Assembly (NCBI RefSeq): GCF_020740535.1
Contig: NZ_CP082362.1
Span: forward strand, 5,887,501 to 5,951,500
Source of the DNA: Streptomyces profundus
GTDB lineage: Bacteria > Actinomycetota > Actinomycetes > Streptomycetales > Streptomycetaceae
Reading direction: 5' to 3'
Length of the DNA: 64,000 nt
In this document: in pieces, positions 1 through 9,300 of the stretch
How positions within the stretch are numbered: the stretch's first letter is position 1
Layout: every line of letters begins with the position of its first letter
The notes under the pieces: generated by a model
The model's input: the letters and a program-made list of their open reading frames with translations, nothing else
Databases searched by the model: none
What the model was told of the DNA's origin: nothing
Made by a program: the position numbers and the translations under genes

Positions 1-1371
1 GACCAGCTCGCGCGCCTCCGTGAGATGCCCGTACCAGAGGGCGGCGCGCAGCAGCACCGCGGTCTGGGCCGGGTCGAGGCCGCCCTCGCGCTGCGCCTGG
101 TACAGCAGCGGCAGATGACGGGCGGCGCCCTCAGGGTTGACGCGCCACTCGGCCTGGACGAGCAGGAAGCGCAGCGTCGCCCGCTGCTGGGGGTCGGTGC
201 GGGCGGACAGCGCGAACTCGGTGTAGCGGGAGGCGGCGGCCTCGTCGTCCTCGGCGAGGGCCTTCTCGGCGGCGCGCCGCAGCTCGGTGACCGCCCAGTC
301 CTCCTCGACGTGCCGTGCGGCCACCAGGTGGTCGGCGATCTCGGTGGCGTCGCCGGCGGCGTCGTGCAGCAGCCGGGCGGCGCGGGTGTGCAGCTCGGTC
401 AACTGCTCGGTGGTGAAGGCGTCGTAGACCGCGGCGCGGGCCTGCGGATGGCGGAAGTGCCCGGCCTCGACCAGTCCCACCGACGCCAGCGCCTGGAGCG
501 CCCGGGTCACCATGTGCGCGGGGCGGTCCAGCAGGGCGGCGACGCGGTCGGCCGAGGCGGTGGTGTCGAGCACCGCCAGCGCCTGGGCGACCTGGAGGGT
601 CTCGGGAGCGCCGCGGTGCAGGCAGGTGAGGACGGCCTGGCGGAAGCTCTCGCCCAGCGTGGGCGGGCCGTCGGGCTCCGCCGGCTCCGATGCGTCGATG
701 TAGTCCTCCACGACGGCCCTGACCAGGAGTTGGTTGCCGCCCGTCGCGCTGTGGGTGCGCTGGGCCAGGTTCCAGGCGGCCGGCTGCGCGAGGTGTCGGC
801 CGAGGACCTCGGCGACGCCCTCAAGGCTGAGCGGGGCGAGGCGGACGCGCCGGAAGTTGGTCTGGCGGACCAGCTCGATGCGGAGTGCCGGGTGCACCGA
901 CCAGTGGGAGGAGGACTCGGTGAGCACCAGCAGCATGGGCACCGATCTGAAGCGCTTGACCAGCTGCGACAGCGCGGCGAGCGACGGTTCGTCGGCGTGG
1001 TGCACATCGTCGACGCAGGCCAGCAGGGGCGCGGCACGTCCGTGCCTGGCCACTTCGGTGGCCACCATCTGGAGTGTCTCCTGGCTGAGGCTGGGCTCGG
1101 CCAGGCCGGCGGCCAGCTCGGCGGGCAGCTCCAGTTGGTCGAGGAGCTGCCGCAGCACGCCGAACGGCGCGTCGGACTCGCCGCGTGTTGCGGTGGCCGT
1201 GAGCACCTGCGCGCCGCGCTCGGCACACTCGTCGATGAGCGCGTGCAGAAGTTCGGACTTGCCGCTCGCCACCGCTCCGCTGACGAGTGCGATCCTGCCG
1301 CGTCCGCGGTTGGTCTCCGCGAACAGCTCGTTCAGTGTTCTCAGTTCGTGGTCACGTTCTACCAACGCCAC
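1..1371 (-). CDS. LAL-family LuxR-type transcriptional regulator (partial, C-terminus off window)
   Basis: The first 457 codons of a large ATP-binding regulator are present; the gene runs off the left edge. Residues 32-39 (GAVASGKS) form a Walker A motif and a Walker B-like stretch with VDDVHHAD lies near residues 117-125. An AAA_16/helical ATPase region follows, as in LAL activators of macrolide and polyene clusters (PikD type). The LuxR helix-turn-helix expected at the C-terminus lies outside the window, so the DNA-binding part is inferred. The GTG at 1371 was chosen because GGGGAAAGG sits eight bases upstream; an in-frame GTG further upstream has no ribosome site. It is the only regulator visible and is the natural candidate for reading the TAGGGG promoter sites found across the cluster. 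Confidence 0.88.
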   Translation of the reverse strand, partial: MALVERDHELRTLNELFAETNRGRGRIALVSGAVASGKSELLHALIDECAERGAQVLTATATRGESDAPFGVLRQLLDQLELPAELAAGLAEPSLSQETLQMVATEVARHGRAAPLLACVDDVHHADEPSLAALSQLVKRFRSVPMLLVLTESSSHWSVHPALRIELVRQTNFRRVRLAPLSLEGVAEVLGRHLAQPAAWNLAQRTHSATGGNQLLVRAVVEDYIDASEPAEPDGPPTLGESFRQAVLTCLHRGAPETLQVAQALAVLDTTASADRVAALLDRPAHMVTRALQALASVGLVEAGHFRHPQARAAVYDAFTTEQLTELHTRAARLLHDAAGDATEIADHLVAARHVEEDWAVTELRRAAEKALAEDDEAAASRYTEFALSARTDPQQRATLRFLLVQAEWRVNPEGAARHLPLLYQAQREGGLDPAQTAVLLRAALWYGHLTEARELV

Positions 1372-1620
1372 TGCCGATGCCTTTCCCCGATTTACCGCAT
1401 CCACGATGAGGGGGGAACGCCGGCATGGTCGTTGCGGCGCAACCGCGACTGCGGGCGCCTTTGCTGATGGCTCTCCCCGTTGACCGGCGTTGACGACAAA
1501 CAGCAACTCAACGCTGCGGCGCACGTGCTGCCACGTGCCGCCGATGCAACGCCCTCGTCGCTATTCGTTCCCTCGCGTGAAGGCCGGTCACGAATTTCCC
1601 CCAACTCGCTTAGGATTTGC

Positions 1621-1678
1621 ACCTTAGTTGCGCCTCCCTCCCCTGTAAACCCTTAGTGGGTTTGACGCGACCCCCCTA
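1621..1678 (-). promoter_or_regulatory. Promoter of the LAL regulator with TAGGGG-like sites
   Basis: Reading the minus strand, TTTACA (1649-1644) and TAAGGT (1626-1621) are 17 bases apart and look like -35 and -10 boxes. TAAGGG (1655-1650) abuts the -35, and TAGGGGGG lies at 1678-1671. The 23-base gap from TAAGGG to the -10 equals that at the other cluster promoters, so autoregulation is possible. The start of transcription is not proven. Confidence 0.5.
1647..1663. repeat. Perfect inverted repeat AAACCC-N5-GGGTTT
   Basis: Six-base arms at 1647-1652 and 1658-1663 surround TTAGT. The palindrome overlaps the predicted -35 box of the regulator promoter, so it could be an operator for a repressor or for the activator itself. 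Its function is inferred from position only. Confidence 0.5.
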
Positions 1679-1961
1679 TTCTCGGGGCGGTCGAGCCGGG
1701 CGGCAGGAGGGGGTGCAGGGGGCGTCGGGAGGGCCCTTGGCTGGTCAGGGCGGTTGCACCCGGTGTTCTCCGACGTGGCGGACCGTGGTGTGGAGGCGTG
1801 CGGGCGAAGGCCCCGGGACCCGCTCTGACAAGCGCTTATGTCGATGGTGCCGGGTCCGGCCCGCCGGTCTCGGGCGCCCTGTCCGGCGGGGCGGGCGAGA
1901 CGCGGTGTGGCGGAGAGTCACCGCCAGGGGTGGGGTGGAGGCTGGTCCAGGGGTCCACCCC

Positions 1962-2008
1962 TAGGGGGCTCTAGGGGGTGTCTGTGCGCCTTTTCCGATC
2001 AGTAGGCT
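1962..2008 (+). promoter_or_regulatory. TAGGGG-type activated promoter of the 2,3-dehydratase gene
   Basis: Two copies of CTAGGGGG start exactly ten bases apart (TAGGGG at 1962-1967 and 1972-1977). A poor -35 (TGTCTG, 1979-1984) follows, then 18 bases and TAGGCT (2003-2008) as -10. The poor -35 directly after the repeats is what an activator-dependent promoter would show. The predicted leader is about 200 nucleotides. Confidence 0.6.
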
Positions 2009-2220
2009 TCGTCCGGGTTCGGCGTCCCGGAAGCCATGTCAGAACCCCAACGGGGCCGGGGCTTTGCGGAAGCAATGGCCGCGCAGATCTTATTCCTTCC
2101 GTCACTCTCATCCGCCGATGCTCATACGGCCGAGCGGCAAGCAATTCCCTCCTCGAATGCCCTGCGAGGGTGGGTGCTTCCGCCCGGAACACCGTGGAAA
2201 CGCCGATTGGAAGCTGCGAG

Positions 2221-3630
2221 ATGTCCATTCCACTGGCCCCGCCCGCAGGCAGCGGCCCCGTGTTGCGGTCGCGACGCGAGCCGTCGGTCGCCGCCCGCTT
2301 CGCCAGCTCGGCCGCGACGACCGAGGGTGCCGACCTGAGCACCGAGGACGTGTCGGGCTGGCTGACGGAACGGGCGGGCGCGAACCGTTTCCGCGTCGAC
2401 CCGGTGCCGTTCGCCGAGTTGGACGGCTGGTCGTTCGAGCCGGGGACCGGGAACCTCAGGCACCGCAGCGGCGGCTTCTTCTCCGTCGAGGGGGTACGGG
2501 TCCACAAGGACTCGGGGGTGCACCGGGAATGGGAGCAGCCCATCATCTGCCAGCCCGAGGTGGGCATCCTCGGCATCCTGGTCAAGGAGTTCGACGGGGT
2601 GCTCCACTGCCTGATGCAGGCCAAGATGGAGCCGGGCAACGTCAATCTGCTCCAGCTCTCGCCCACCGTCCAGGCGACCAGGAGCAACTACCGGCGGGTG
2701 CACAAGGGCGCGAAGGTGAAGTACATCGACTTCTTCACCGAGCCGGAGCGCGGCCGGGTGCTGGTGGACTCGATGCAGTCGGAGCACGGCTCCTGGTTCT
2801 ATCGCAAGAGCAACCGCAACATGATCGTGGAGGCGATCGGCGAGGTCCCAGAGGACGCAGACTACCGGTGGTTGACGTTCGGGCAGATCGCCGCGCTGCT
2901 CCACCAGGACAACGTCATCAACATGGACTCCCGCACGGTGCTGGCCTGCGCGCCGCTGCCCGACGGCGAGGAGGGCGCGCTCCACACCGACGCCGAGTTG
3001 CGTTCCTGGATCACCGAGGCGCGCTGTCGGCGGGAGGTGAGGGCCGAGTTGATGCCGCTGGACGAGGTTCGCGACTGGAAACGCGGCGACGAGTCCATCG
3101 ACCACGACGACGGCCGGTACTTCCGGGTGTTGGGCGTCTCCGTGGAGGCGGGCAACCGCGAGGTGACCGGCTGGTCGCAGCCGCTGCTCCAGCCGCACGG
3201 CCTGGGCGTCACGGCCTTTCTGACCCGGCGGTTCGAGGGCGTTCTGCATGTGCTGACGCACGCCCGCGCCGAGGCGGGGCTGCGCAGTCCGGCGGAGTTC
3301 AGCCCCACGGTGCAGTCCACCCCGCGCAACCACGCGCACCATCCGCCCGAGCGCCGCCCGCTCTTCCTCGACCAGGTGATCGACGCCGACCCGGGGCGCG
3401 TCTGGTACGAGGCCGTGCACTCCGAGGAGGGCGGCCGGTTCCGTAACGCCGAGAGTCGCTATCTGCTGGTGCACGCGGACGAGGCGGAGACGGCGCTCGC
3501 GCCGCCCGCCGAGTTCCGCTGGGTCACGCCAGGCCAGCTCACCTCGCTGGCCCAGCACGGGCACTATGTGAACGTGGAGGCCAGGACGCTGCTCGCCTGC
3601 CTGAACGCGGCGCTCGCCACGGCCGGTTGA
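2221..3630 (+). CDS. NDP-hexose 2,3-dehydratase
   Basis: The 469-residue protein belongs to the NDP-4-keto-6-deoxyhexose 2,3-dehydratase family (TylCVI/OleV/SpnO type), which removes the C2 hydroxyl as the first committed step to 2,6-dideoxysugars. The family's internal duplication is visible: one half has GFFSVEGVRV near residue 84 followed by QPEVGILGILVKEFDGVLH, and the second half has YFRVLGVSV near residue 300 followed by LGVTAFLTRRFEGVLH; each half also has an SPTVQ segment. Length is normal for the family. The ATG at 2221 follows GGAAG with seven bases between; the longer in-frame reading begins upstream of the predicted transcription start and was discarded. It points toward rmlB across a shared hairpin terminator. 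The later C3/C4 sugar enzymes are not in the window. Confidence 0.93.
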   Translation: MSIPLAPPAGSGPVLRSRREPSVAARFASSAATTEGADLSTEDVSGWLTERAGANRFRVDPVPFAELDGWSFEPGTGNLRHRSGGFFSVEGVRVHKDSGVHREWEQPIICQPEVGILGILVKEFDGVLHCLMQAKMEPGNVNLLQLSPTVQATRSNYRRVHKGAKVKYIDFFTEPERGRVLVDSMQSEHGSWFYRKSNRNMIVEAIGEVPEDADYRWLTFGQIAALLHQDNVINMDSRTVLACAPLPDGEEGALHTDAELRSWITEARCRREVRAELMPLDEVRDWKRGDESIDHDDGRYFRVLGVSVEAGNREVTGWSQPLLQPHGLGVTAFLTRRFEGVLHVLTHARAEAGLRSPAEFSPTVQSTPRNHAHHPPERRPLFLDQVIDADPGRVWYEAVHSEEGGRFRNAESRYLLVHADEAETALAPPAEFRWVTPGQLTSLAQHGHYVNVEARTLLACLNAALATAG

Positions 3631-3637
3631 CGGGCGG

Positions 3638-3662
3638 GGCCCGGCGGACGCACCGCCGGGCC
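3638..3662. terminator. Bidirectional hairpin terminator between convergent sugar genes
   Basis: GGCCCGGCGG (3638-3647) pairs perfectly with CCGCCGGGCC (3653-3662) around a five-base loop. It sits between the stop codons of the 2,3-dehydratase and rmlB, which converge, and would serve both. There is no T-run, as is common in actinomycetes. Confidence 0.75.
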
Positions 3663-3673
3663 GCGCGGTGGCG

Positions 3674-4669
3674 TCAGCGCGCGGGTGAGGGGCCGGCCGC
3701 CTCGGCGTGCGGCGGCTCCCACCAGTCCCGACGCTCCCGGTACCAGTCGACGGTCGCCGCCAGGCCCCGGTCGAAGGTGTGCCGGGGGGCCCAGCCGAGC
3801 GTCTCGCGGATCTTCGTGGAGTCCACCGAGTACCGCAGGTCGTGGCCCTTGCGGTCGGCGACCTGCCGCACCCGGTCCCAGGTCGCGCCGCAGGCGGCCA
3901 GCAGCCGCTCGGTGAGCTGCCGGTTGGACAGCTCGGCGCCGCCGCCGATGTTGTAGACCTCGCCGGCGCGCCCGCCCAGCAACACGGCGGCCAGCGCCCG
4001 GCAGTGGTCCTCCACGTGCAGCCAGTCCCGCACGTTCCGCCCGTCGCCGTACAGCGGCACCTCGCCGCCGGTCAGCAGCCGGGTGGTGAACAGCGGGATG
4101 ACCTTCTCGGGAAACTGGTAGGGCCCGTAGTTGTTCGAGCAGCGGGTGACCCGCACATCGAGGCCGTGGGTGCGGTGGTAGGCCAGCGCGATCAGGTCCG
4201 ACGACGCCTTGGACGCCGCGTAGGGGGAGTTGGGCAGCAGCGGATGGTCCTCCGTCCACGACCCCTCGGCGAGGGAACCGTAGACCTCGTCCGTCGAGAC
4301 ATGCAGAAACGTGGTGGACGGCTGCCGCAGCGCCGCGTCCAGCAGTGTCTGGGTGCCGCCGACATTGGTGCTGACGAACTCGGCGGCGCCCTCGATCGAC
4401 CGGTCCACGTGGGACTCGGCGGCGAAGTGCACCACCGCGTCGTGTCCCGGCAGCAGGTCGCGGACCAGGTCGGCGTCCCTGATGTCGCCGTGCACGAAGG
4501 TCAGCCGGGGATCGTCGGCCACCGCCGCCAGGTTGTCCCGGTTGCCCGCGTAGGTGAGCGCGTCGAGCACGGTGACGCCGGCGGCCGACAGCGGGGCGCC
4601 CGGCTGGAGGAGCATGCGCGTGAAACAGGACCCGATGAAACCGGCGCCGCCGGTGACCAGGACTCTCAT
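3674..4669 (-). CDS. rmlB: dTDP-glucose 4,6-dehydratase
   Basis: The 331-residue protein is an extended short-chain dehydrogenase that converts dTDP-glucose to dTDP-4-keto-6-deoxyglucose, the branch point for deoxysugars. The N-terminus carries the NAD-binding motif TGGAGFIGS. STDEVYG near residue 126 provides the family's acid/base pair, and Y150-A-A-S-K154 is the catalytic Tyr-Lys couple. The CSNNYGPYQFPEK stretch is also typical. Its start overlaps the rmlA stop as ATGA, which implies translational coupling, so both are read from the promoter upstream of rmlA. In this context it is most likely a dedicated sugar gene of the polyketide pathway (DesIV/TylA2 role) rather than a housekeeping rhamnose gene. 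Confidence 0.95.
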   Translation of the reverse strand: MRVLVTGGAGFIGSCFTRMLLQPGAPLSAAGVTVLDALTYAGNRDNLAAVADDPRLTFVHGDIRDADLVRDLLPGHDAVVHFAAESHVDRSIEGAAEFVSTNVGGTQTLLDAALRQPSTTFLHVSTDEVYGSLAEGSWTEDHPLLPNSPYAASKASSDLIALAYHRTHGLDVRVTRCSNNYGPYQFPEKVIPLFTTRLLTGGEVPLYGDGRNVRDWLHVEDHCRALAAVLLGGRAGEVYNIGGGAELSNRQLTERLLAACGATWDRVRQVADRKGHDLRYSVDSTKIRETLGWAPRHTFDRGLAATVDWYRERRDWWEPPHAEAAGPSPAR

Positions 4670-5733
4670 GGGGTGATCCGCACCTTACTGTGGTCGCCGA
4701 GGATGAAGCGGTGCGCGCGGGGCGCCCGGCCGGCGCGCGTCACCCGCACCTTCCGGCCGATCAACGAGGCCTCTATCCGGCCGACGCCCTCGATCGAGGC
4801 GCCTTCAAGCACGATGGAGTACTCGATCTCGCTGCCGTCGATCACGCAGTTCTCCGCGACGGAGGTGGAGGGGCCGACATAGGAGCCCCGCACCGTCGTG
4901 CCCGCGCCGATCACGGCCGGGCCCACGATCCGCGACTGCGACACCACCGCGCCCCTCTCGACGCGGACCCGGCCGATGATCTCCGTCTCCGCGTCCACCG
5001 TCCCGTGCTGACAGGGCTCCACCGTCTCCAGCACCGACCGGTTGACCTCCAGCATGTCGGTGACGTTACCGGTGTCCTTCCAGTAGCCGGAGATGGTGGT
5101 GGAACGCACCACCAGGCCCTGGTCGATCAGCCACTGGATGGCGTCCACGATCTCCAACTCGCCGCGCGCCGAGGGGCTGATGGCCCGCACCGCCTCGTGC
5201 ACCGCCGGCGTGAACAGATAGACCCCGACCAACGCCAGGTCGCTGGCCGGCTTCTCCGGCTTCTCCTCAAGACGCACCACCCGGCCGCTCTCGTCCAGCT
5301 CGGCCACGCCGAAGACCCGTGGGTCGTCCACATGCGTCAGGAGGATGTCGGCGTCGGGCCGCCGGTCGTGGAACTTCCGCACCAGGTCGTTGATCCCGCC
5401 GACTATGAAGTTGTCCCCGAGGTACATCACGAAGTCGTCGTCGGCGAGATAGTCGCGCGCGACGAGAACCGCGTGGGCCAACCCCAGCGGCTGGTGCTGC
5501 GGGATGTAGGTGACCTTGGCGCCGAAGTCGCCGCCGTCGCCGACCGCGGCGCGGATCTCGGCGGCCGTGTCGCCCACGATGATCCCGATGTCGGTGACGC
5601 CGGCGGCGACCAGCGACTCGATGCCGTAGAAGAGCACCGGCTTGTTCGCCACCGGAACGAGTTGCTTGGCCGCGGTGTGCGTGATCGGCCGCAACCTGCT
5701 GCCGGTACCGCCCGCGAGTACGAGTGCTTTCAT
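4666..5733 (-). CDS. rmlA: Glucose-1-phosphate thymidylyltransferase (long form)
   Basis: The 355-residue protein joins glucose-1-phosphate to dTTP to give dTDP-glucose. The nucleotidyltransferase signature GGTGSRLRPIT is at residues 8-18 and the conserved AAKQLVPVANKP follows it. YLGDNF near residue 106 and the EIVDAIQ region fit the sugar-nucleotide site. The C-terminal part from about residue 240 carries left-handed beta-helix-like hexapeptides; this long form is common in actinomycete deoxysugar clusters. A purine-rich GGAAGGAA lies 13 bases before the ATG, which is rather far. It is the first gene of the minus-strand rmlA-rmlB operon and is divergent from the first PKS gene. Confidence 0.95.
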   Translation of the reverse strand: MKALVLAGGTGSRLRPITHTAAKQLVPVANKPVLFYGIESLVAAGVTDIGIIVGDTAAEIRAAVGDGGDFGAKVTYIPQHQPLGLAHAVLVARDYLADDDFVMYLGDNFIVGGINDLVRKFHDRRPDADILLTHVDDPRVFGVAELDESGRVVRLEEKPEKPASDLALVGVYLFTPAVHEAVRAISPSARGELEIVDAIQWLIDQGLVVRSTTISGYWKDTGNVTDMLEVNRSVLETVEPCQHGTVDAETEIIGRVRVERGAVVSQSRIVGPAVIGAGTTVRGSYVGPSTSVAENCVIDGSEIEYSIVLEGASIEGVGRIEASLIGRKVRVTRAGRAPRAHRFILGDHSKVRITP

Positions 5734-5920
5734 GCCGGTGATCGGGTTCCTTCCGTGGACGCCCCGTGGCCGCGCCGTGGCGCACGCGGGGCCGGTGGGG
5801 TGGGTCGGAGAGCGCCCGTCGCTCCCGCTCGGGGAAGGCCGCCGGCCAACCCACCCGGGTGGTGCTCGGCGGGGGAACGCGTCCCCCGCCGTCGCCGTGT
5901 GAAGTGCCGGGCCACTCGCG

Positions 5921-5955
5921 AAGCTACGCGTGCGCCGACGCGCCCGGAACCCCTA
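5921..5955 (-). promoter_or_regulatory. TAGGGG-type promoter of rmlA-rmlB
   Basis: On the minus strand TAGGGG (5955-5950) is followed directly by TTCCGG (5949-5944), 17 bases, and TAGCTT (5926-5921). A second TAGGGG half-site is not recognisable here, so this is the weakest of the repeat-containing promoters. The predicted leader is about 180 nucleotides. Confidence 0.5.
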
Positions 5956-6007
5956 GCGGCGCTCGCCGACCGGCGTCCGCCGGCGCCGCACCACGGACAG
6001 TGGACCC

Positions 6008-6042
6008 TAGGGGTTTCCGCGCTCCCGCCCGTCGATTACCCT
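6008..6042 (+). promoter_or_regulatory. Possible second plus-strand promoter before the PKS operon
   Basis: TAGGGG (6008-6013) inside the palindromic CCCTAGGGG is followed by TTTCCG (6014-6019), 17 bases, and TACCCT (6037-6042). The geometry matches the other sites, but only one half-site is present and it lies more than 300 bases before the PKS start. Confidence 0.35.
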
Positions 6043-6074
6043 CCGCCTCCGCCGCTCGGACGCCCGCTCCGGCG

Positions 6075-6103
6075 CCCGTCCCCGAGCCCGTCCCCGAGCC
6101 CGT
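6075..6103. repeat. 12-base tandem repeat CCCGTCCCCGAG, about 2.4 copies
   Basis: Two full units (6075-6086, 6087-6098) and five bases of a third lie in the spacer between the two predicted PKS promoters. No function is evident. Confidence 0.6.
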
Positions 6104-6209
6104 TCTCCGGCTCCGCCGGGGCGGCCGGCGGCGGCTGGGAGCGGCCCGTTCCGGCCCGCTTCCGCAGGGGGTGGCGACGGTTCCGAAGGCCCCTGGCCAG
6201 CCCCCCGCG

Positions 6210-6256
6210 CAGGGGTGCGTAGGGGGTTGCCGCGTTCTCCCGGCTGTCTGAAGACT
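6210..6256 (+). promoter_or_regulatory. TAGGGG-type promoter of the PKS operon
   Basis: CAGGGG (6210-6215) and TAGGGG (6220-6225) are ten bases apart. One base later comes TTGCCG (6227-6232), an 18-base spacer and AAGACT (6251-6256) as a weak -10. This is the same spacing as at 1962-2008. The predicted leader is about 105 nucleotides, and the three PKS genes downstream have only short gaps, so one transcript of about 51 kb is likely. Confidence 0.55.
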
Positions 6257-6366
6257 GGCCCGGTAATTCGTGGGTGCACCGGGACGTTGTGCCTGGTGAG
6301 AAGGCCCGCGCAGTGGATGTCGACCGTGTGGTGACCGCCGACGGCGCGTGGAGAGGTGGCATCGGG

Positions 6367-9300
6367 ATGGCGGACGAGGCGAAGCTCCGTGACTACCTGA
6401 AATGGGTGACCACGGATCTCCAGCAGACGCGGGCGCGGCTGCGCGAGATGGAGAACCGGGCCTCGGAGCCGATCGCGATCGTCGGGATGAGCTGCCGCTA
6501 CCCCGGCGGCATCGACTCCCCCGAAGGGCTCTGGGAGTTGATCGCCAGCGGCGGCGACGCCGTCTCCCGCATGCCGGACGACCGGGGCTGGGACGTCGAC
6601 TCCCTCTACGACCCCGATCCCGCGAACCAGGGCACCAGCTACACCAGGGAGGGCGGCTTCCTCACCGACGCCGCCTCCTTCGACCCCGGCTTCTTCGGCA
6701 TCTCGCCCCGCGAGGCCATCGCCATGGACCCGCAGCAGCGGCTGATGCTGGAAACCTCCTGGGAGGCCGTCGAACGCGCCGGCATCGACCCGGCGTCGCT
6801 GCGCGGCAGCCAGACCGGCGTGTTCGCCGGCGCCTCCTCGTCCGGCTACGGCGTCGGCGTCCAGGACGCCCCCGAGGGCATCGAGGACTACGCGCTGACC
6901 GGCACCGCCGCCTCCGTGGTCGCCGGCCGCGTCGCCTACGAGCTGGGCCTGGAAGGCCCGACCGCCACCGTGGACACGGCCTGTTCCTCCTCCCTGGTCG
7001 CCATCCACCTGGCCAGTCAGGCGCTGCGCCAGGGGGAGTGTTCGCTGGCGTTGGCCGGCGGCGTCACCGTGATGGTCACCCCCACCGCGTTCATCGGCTT
7101 CAGCCGGCAGCGCGGCCTCTCCGCCGACGGCCGCTGCAAGTCGTTCGCCGCCGCCGCCGACGGCACCGGCTGGGGCGAGGGCGTCGGCGTGCTGCTGCTG
7201 GAGCGCCTCTCCGACGCCCAGCGCCTCGGCCATCTCGTGCTCGGCGTGCTCCGCGGCTCGGCGATCAACTCGGACGGCGCCTCCAACGGGCTGACCGCCC
7301 CCAACGGCCCGGCCCAGCAGCGCGTCATCCACCAGGCGCTGGCCCAGGCCCGGTTGGCGCCTGGCGACATCGACGTCGTCGAGGCGCACGGCACCGGCAC
7401 CGTGCTCGGCGACCCCATCGAGGCCCAGGCCATCCTCGCCACCTACGGCCAGGACCGGGAGACGCCACTGCGCCTCGGCTCGGCCAAGTCGAACCTGGCA
7501 CACACCCAGTGCGCCGCGGGCGTCGCCGGCGTCATCAAGATGGTGATGGCCCTCCGCCACGGGCTGCTCCCCAAGACCCTGCACCTGGACGAGCCGTCCC
7601 CCCAGGTCGACTGGACGGCCGGCGCCGTCTCGCTCCTCGACGAGGCCGAGAGCTGGCCGGCCACCGAGGGCCGCCCCCGCCGGGCCGGCGTCTCCGCCTT
7701 CGGCGTCAGCGGCACCAACGCGCACGCCATCGTCGAGGAGGCACCCGCCGAGCCGGCACGGGACGAGACGGAGACCACCGTCACCCTGCCCGCTCTTCCC
7801 TTCGTCCTCTCCGGACGCACCGAACGCGCCCTGCGCGAACAGGCCGCCAGGCTCCGCGACCATGTCGCCGAGCGCGCCGAACTCGCCCCGCTGGACCTGG
7901 CGTTCGCCACCGCCACCAGCCGCGCCGCGCTGGAGCACCGCGCCGTCGCCGTGGTGCCCGACCGGGCGGCGCTGCTCACCGCCCTCGGCCGGATCGCCGA
8001 AGGCGCCCCGGCCGACGACCTCGTCGAGGACGCGGTCGACACCGGCCGGCTCGCCTTCCTCTTCTCCGGCCAGGGCAGCCAGCGCCTCGGCATGGGCCGC
8101 GAGCTGTACACGGTGTTCCCCACCTACGCCAAGGCGTTCGACGCCGTCTGCGAACGCTTCGAACTCCCCCTCAAAGACGTGGTGTTCGGCGACGACGAGG
8201 CGTCGCTGAACCAGACGGAGCACACCCAGGCGGCGCTGTTCGCCGTCGAGGTGGCGCTCTTCCGCCTCGTCGAGTCCTTCGGCCTCCGCCCCGACCTGCT
8301 CGCCGGCCACTCCATCGGCGAGATCGCCGCCGCGCATGTCGCCGGCGTCCTGTCGCTGGACGACGCCTGCGCGCTGGTGGCGGCGCGCGGCAGCCTGATG
8401 GGCGCGCTGCCCGAGGGCGGCGCCATGGTCGCCGTCCAGGCGGCGGAGGCCGACGTGCTGCCGCTGCTGACCGACGGCGTCGACATCGCCGCCGTCAACG
8501 GCCCCCGCTCCGTGGTGCTCTCCGGCGACGAGGCGGCCGTACTCGCGGTGCTCGAACGGGCGCCGGAGTGGAAGCGGAAGCGGCTGCGCGTCAGCCACGC
8601 CTTCCACTCGCACCTGATGGACCCCATGCTGGACGAGTTCCGCGCCGTCGCGGAGAAACTGACCTACCAGCAGGCGGAGATCCCCGTCGCCGGGCAGCCC
8701 TCGACGGTCGACGCCGCGTACTGGGTGCGGCACGTCCGGGACGCCGTCCGCTTCCACGACGCGGTGGAGTGGCTGCGCGGCGAGGACGTCACCGACTTCC
8801 TTGAGATCGGCCCCGACGCCACCCTGTCGACCATGACCGACGGCCACCCCGCGCTGCGCGCCGGACGCCCCGACGTCACCGCGCTGTTCCTTGCCCTGGG
8901 CGGGCTGGCCACCCGTGGCCACGCCCCCGACTGGCGCGCGGTGTTCGCCGGCACGGGGGCCCGCGTCGTCGACCTCCCCACCTACGGCTTCCAGCACGAG
9001 CGGTACTGGCTGCGCTCCAGCCTCGCCCCCGTCGGCGACCCCACCTCGATCGGCCTCGCCCAGGCCAACCACCCGCTGCTCGGCGCCGCCGTCGAACTGC
9101 CCGACGCGGACGGCCACCTGTTCACCGGACGGCTGTCCCACGAGAGCCTGCCGTGGTGCGCCGAGCACCGCGTCGACGGCCACGCCGTGCTGCCGGGCGC
9201 CGTGTTCCTCGAACTCGCCCTGCACGCCGGGGACCAGGTGGGGTGCGCGCGGGTCGAGGAGCTGGTCGTCGCCACCCCGCTCGTCCTCCCCGACAGCGGC

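Larger units (their letters stand above)
1372..2220. other. Divergent regulatory spacer (849 bp)
   Basis: No convincing gene lies here. The spacer separates the minus-strand regulator from the plus-strand 2,3-dehydratase and carries a predicted promoter for each. The stretch at about 1680-1950 is G-rich with no recognised feature; open frames across it lack ribosome sites and family resemblance. Confidence 0.7.
5734..6366. other. Divergent regulatory spacer between rmlA and the first PKS gene
   Basis: This 633 bp stretch holds no credible gene. It contains one predicted minus-strand promoter toward rmlA, two predicted plus-strand promoters toward the PKS operon and a short 12-base tandem repeat. 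All three promoter predictions carry the TAGGGG element. Confidence 0.7.

Noticed and set aside
25..1467. Plus-strand frame of 480 codons over the regulator
   Set aside because: Composition is that of an antisense shadow. The minus strand shows Walker motifs and a proper ribosome site.
1617..1964. Possible small plus-strand gene before the 2,3-dehydratase
   Set aside because: Arg/Gly-rich, no ribosome site and no recognisable domain; it overlaps the predicted regulator promoter.
1978..2220. N-terminal extension of the 2,3-dehydratase by 81 codons
   Set aside because: It would begin upstream of the predicted transcription start and has no ribosome site; the ATG at 2221 gives the normal family length.
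4221..4227. TAGGGGG inside rmlB
   Set aside because: It is the reverse complement of Ser-Pro-Tyr codons around the catalytic Tyr, is single, and has no -10 at the right distance with a gene behind it.
6274..6366. Longer start for the first PKS protein
   Set aside because: The docking helix begins right after the ATG at 6367, as in other PKS proteins, and the added residues are unlike any PKS N-terminus.
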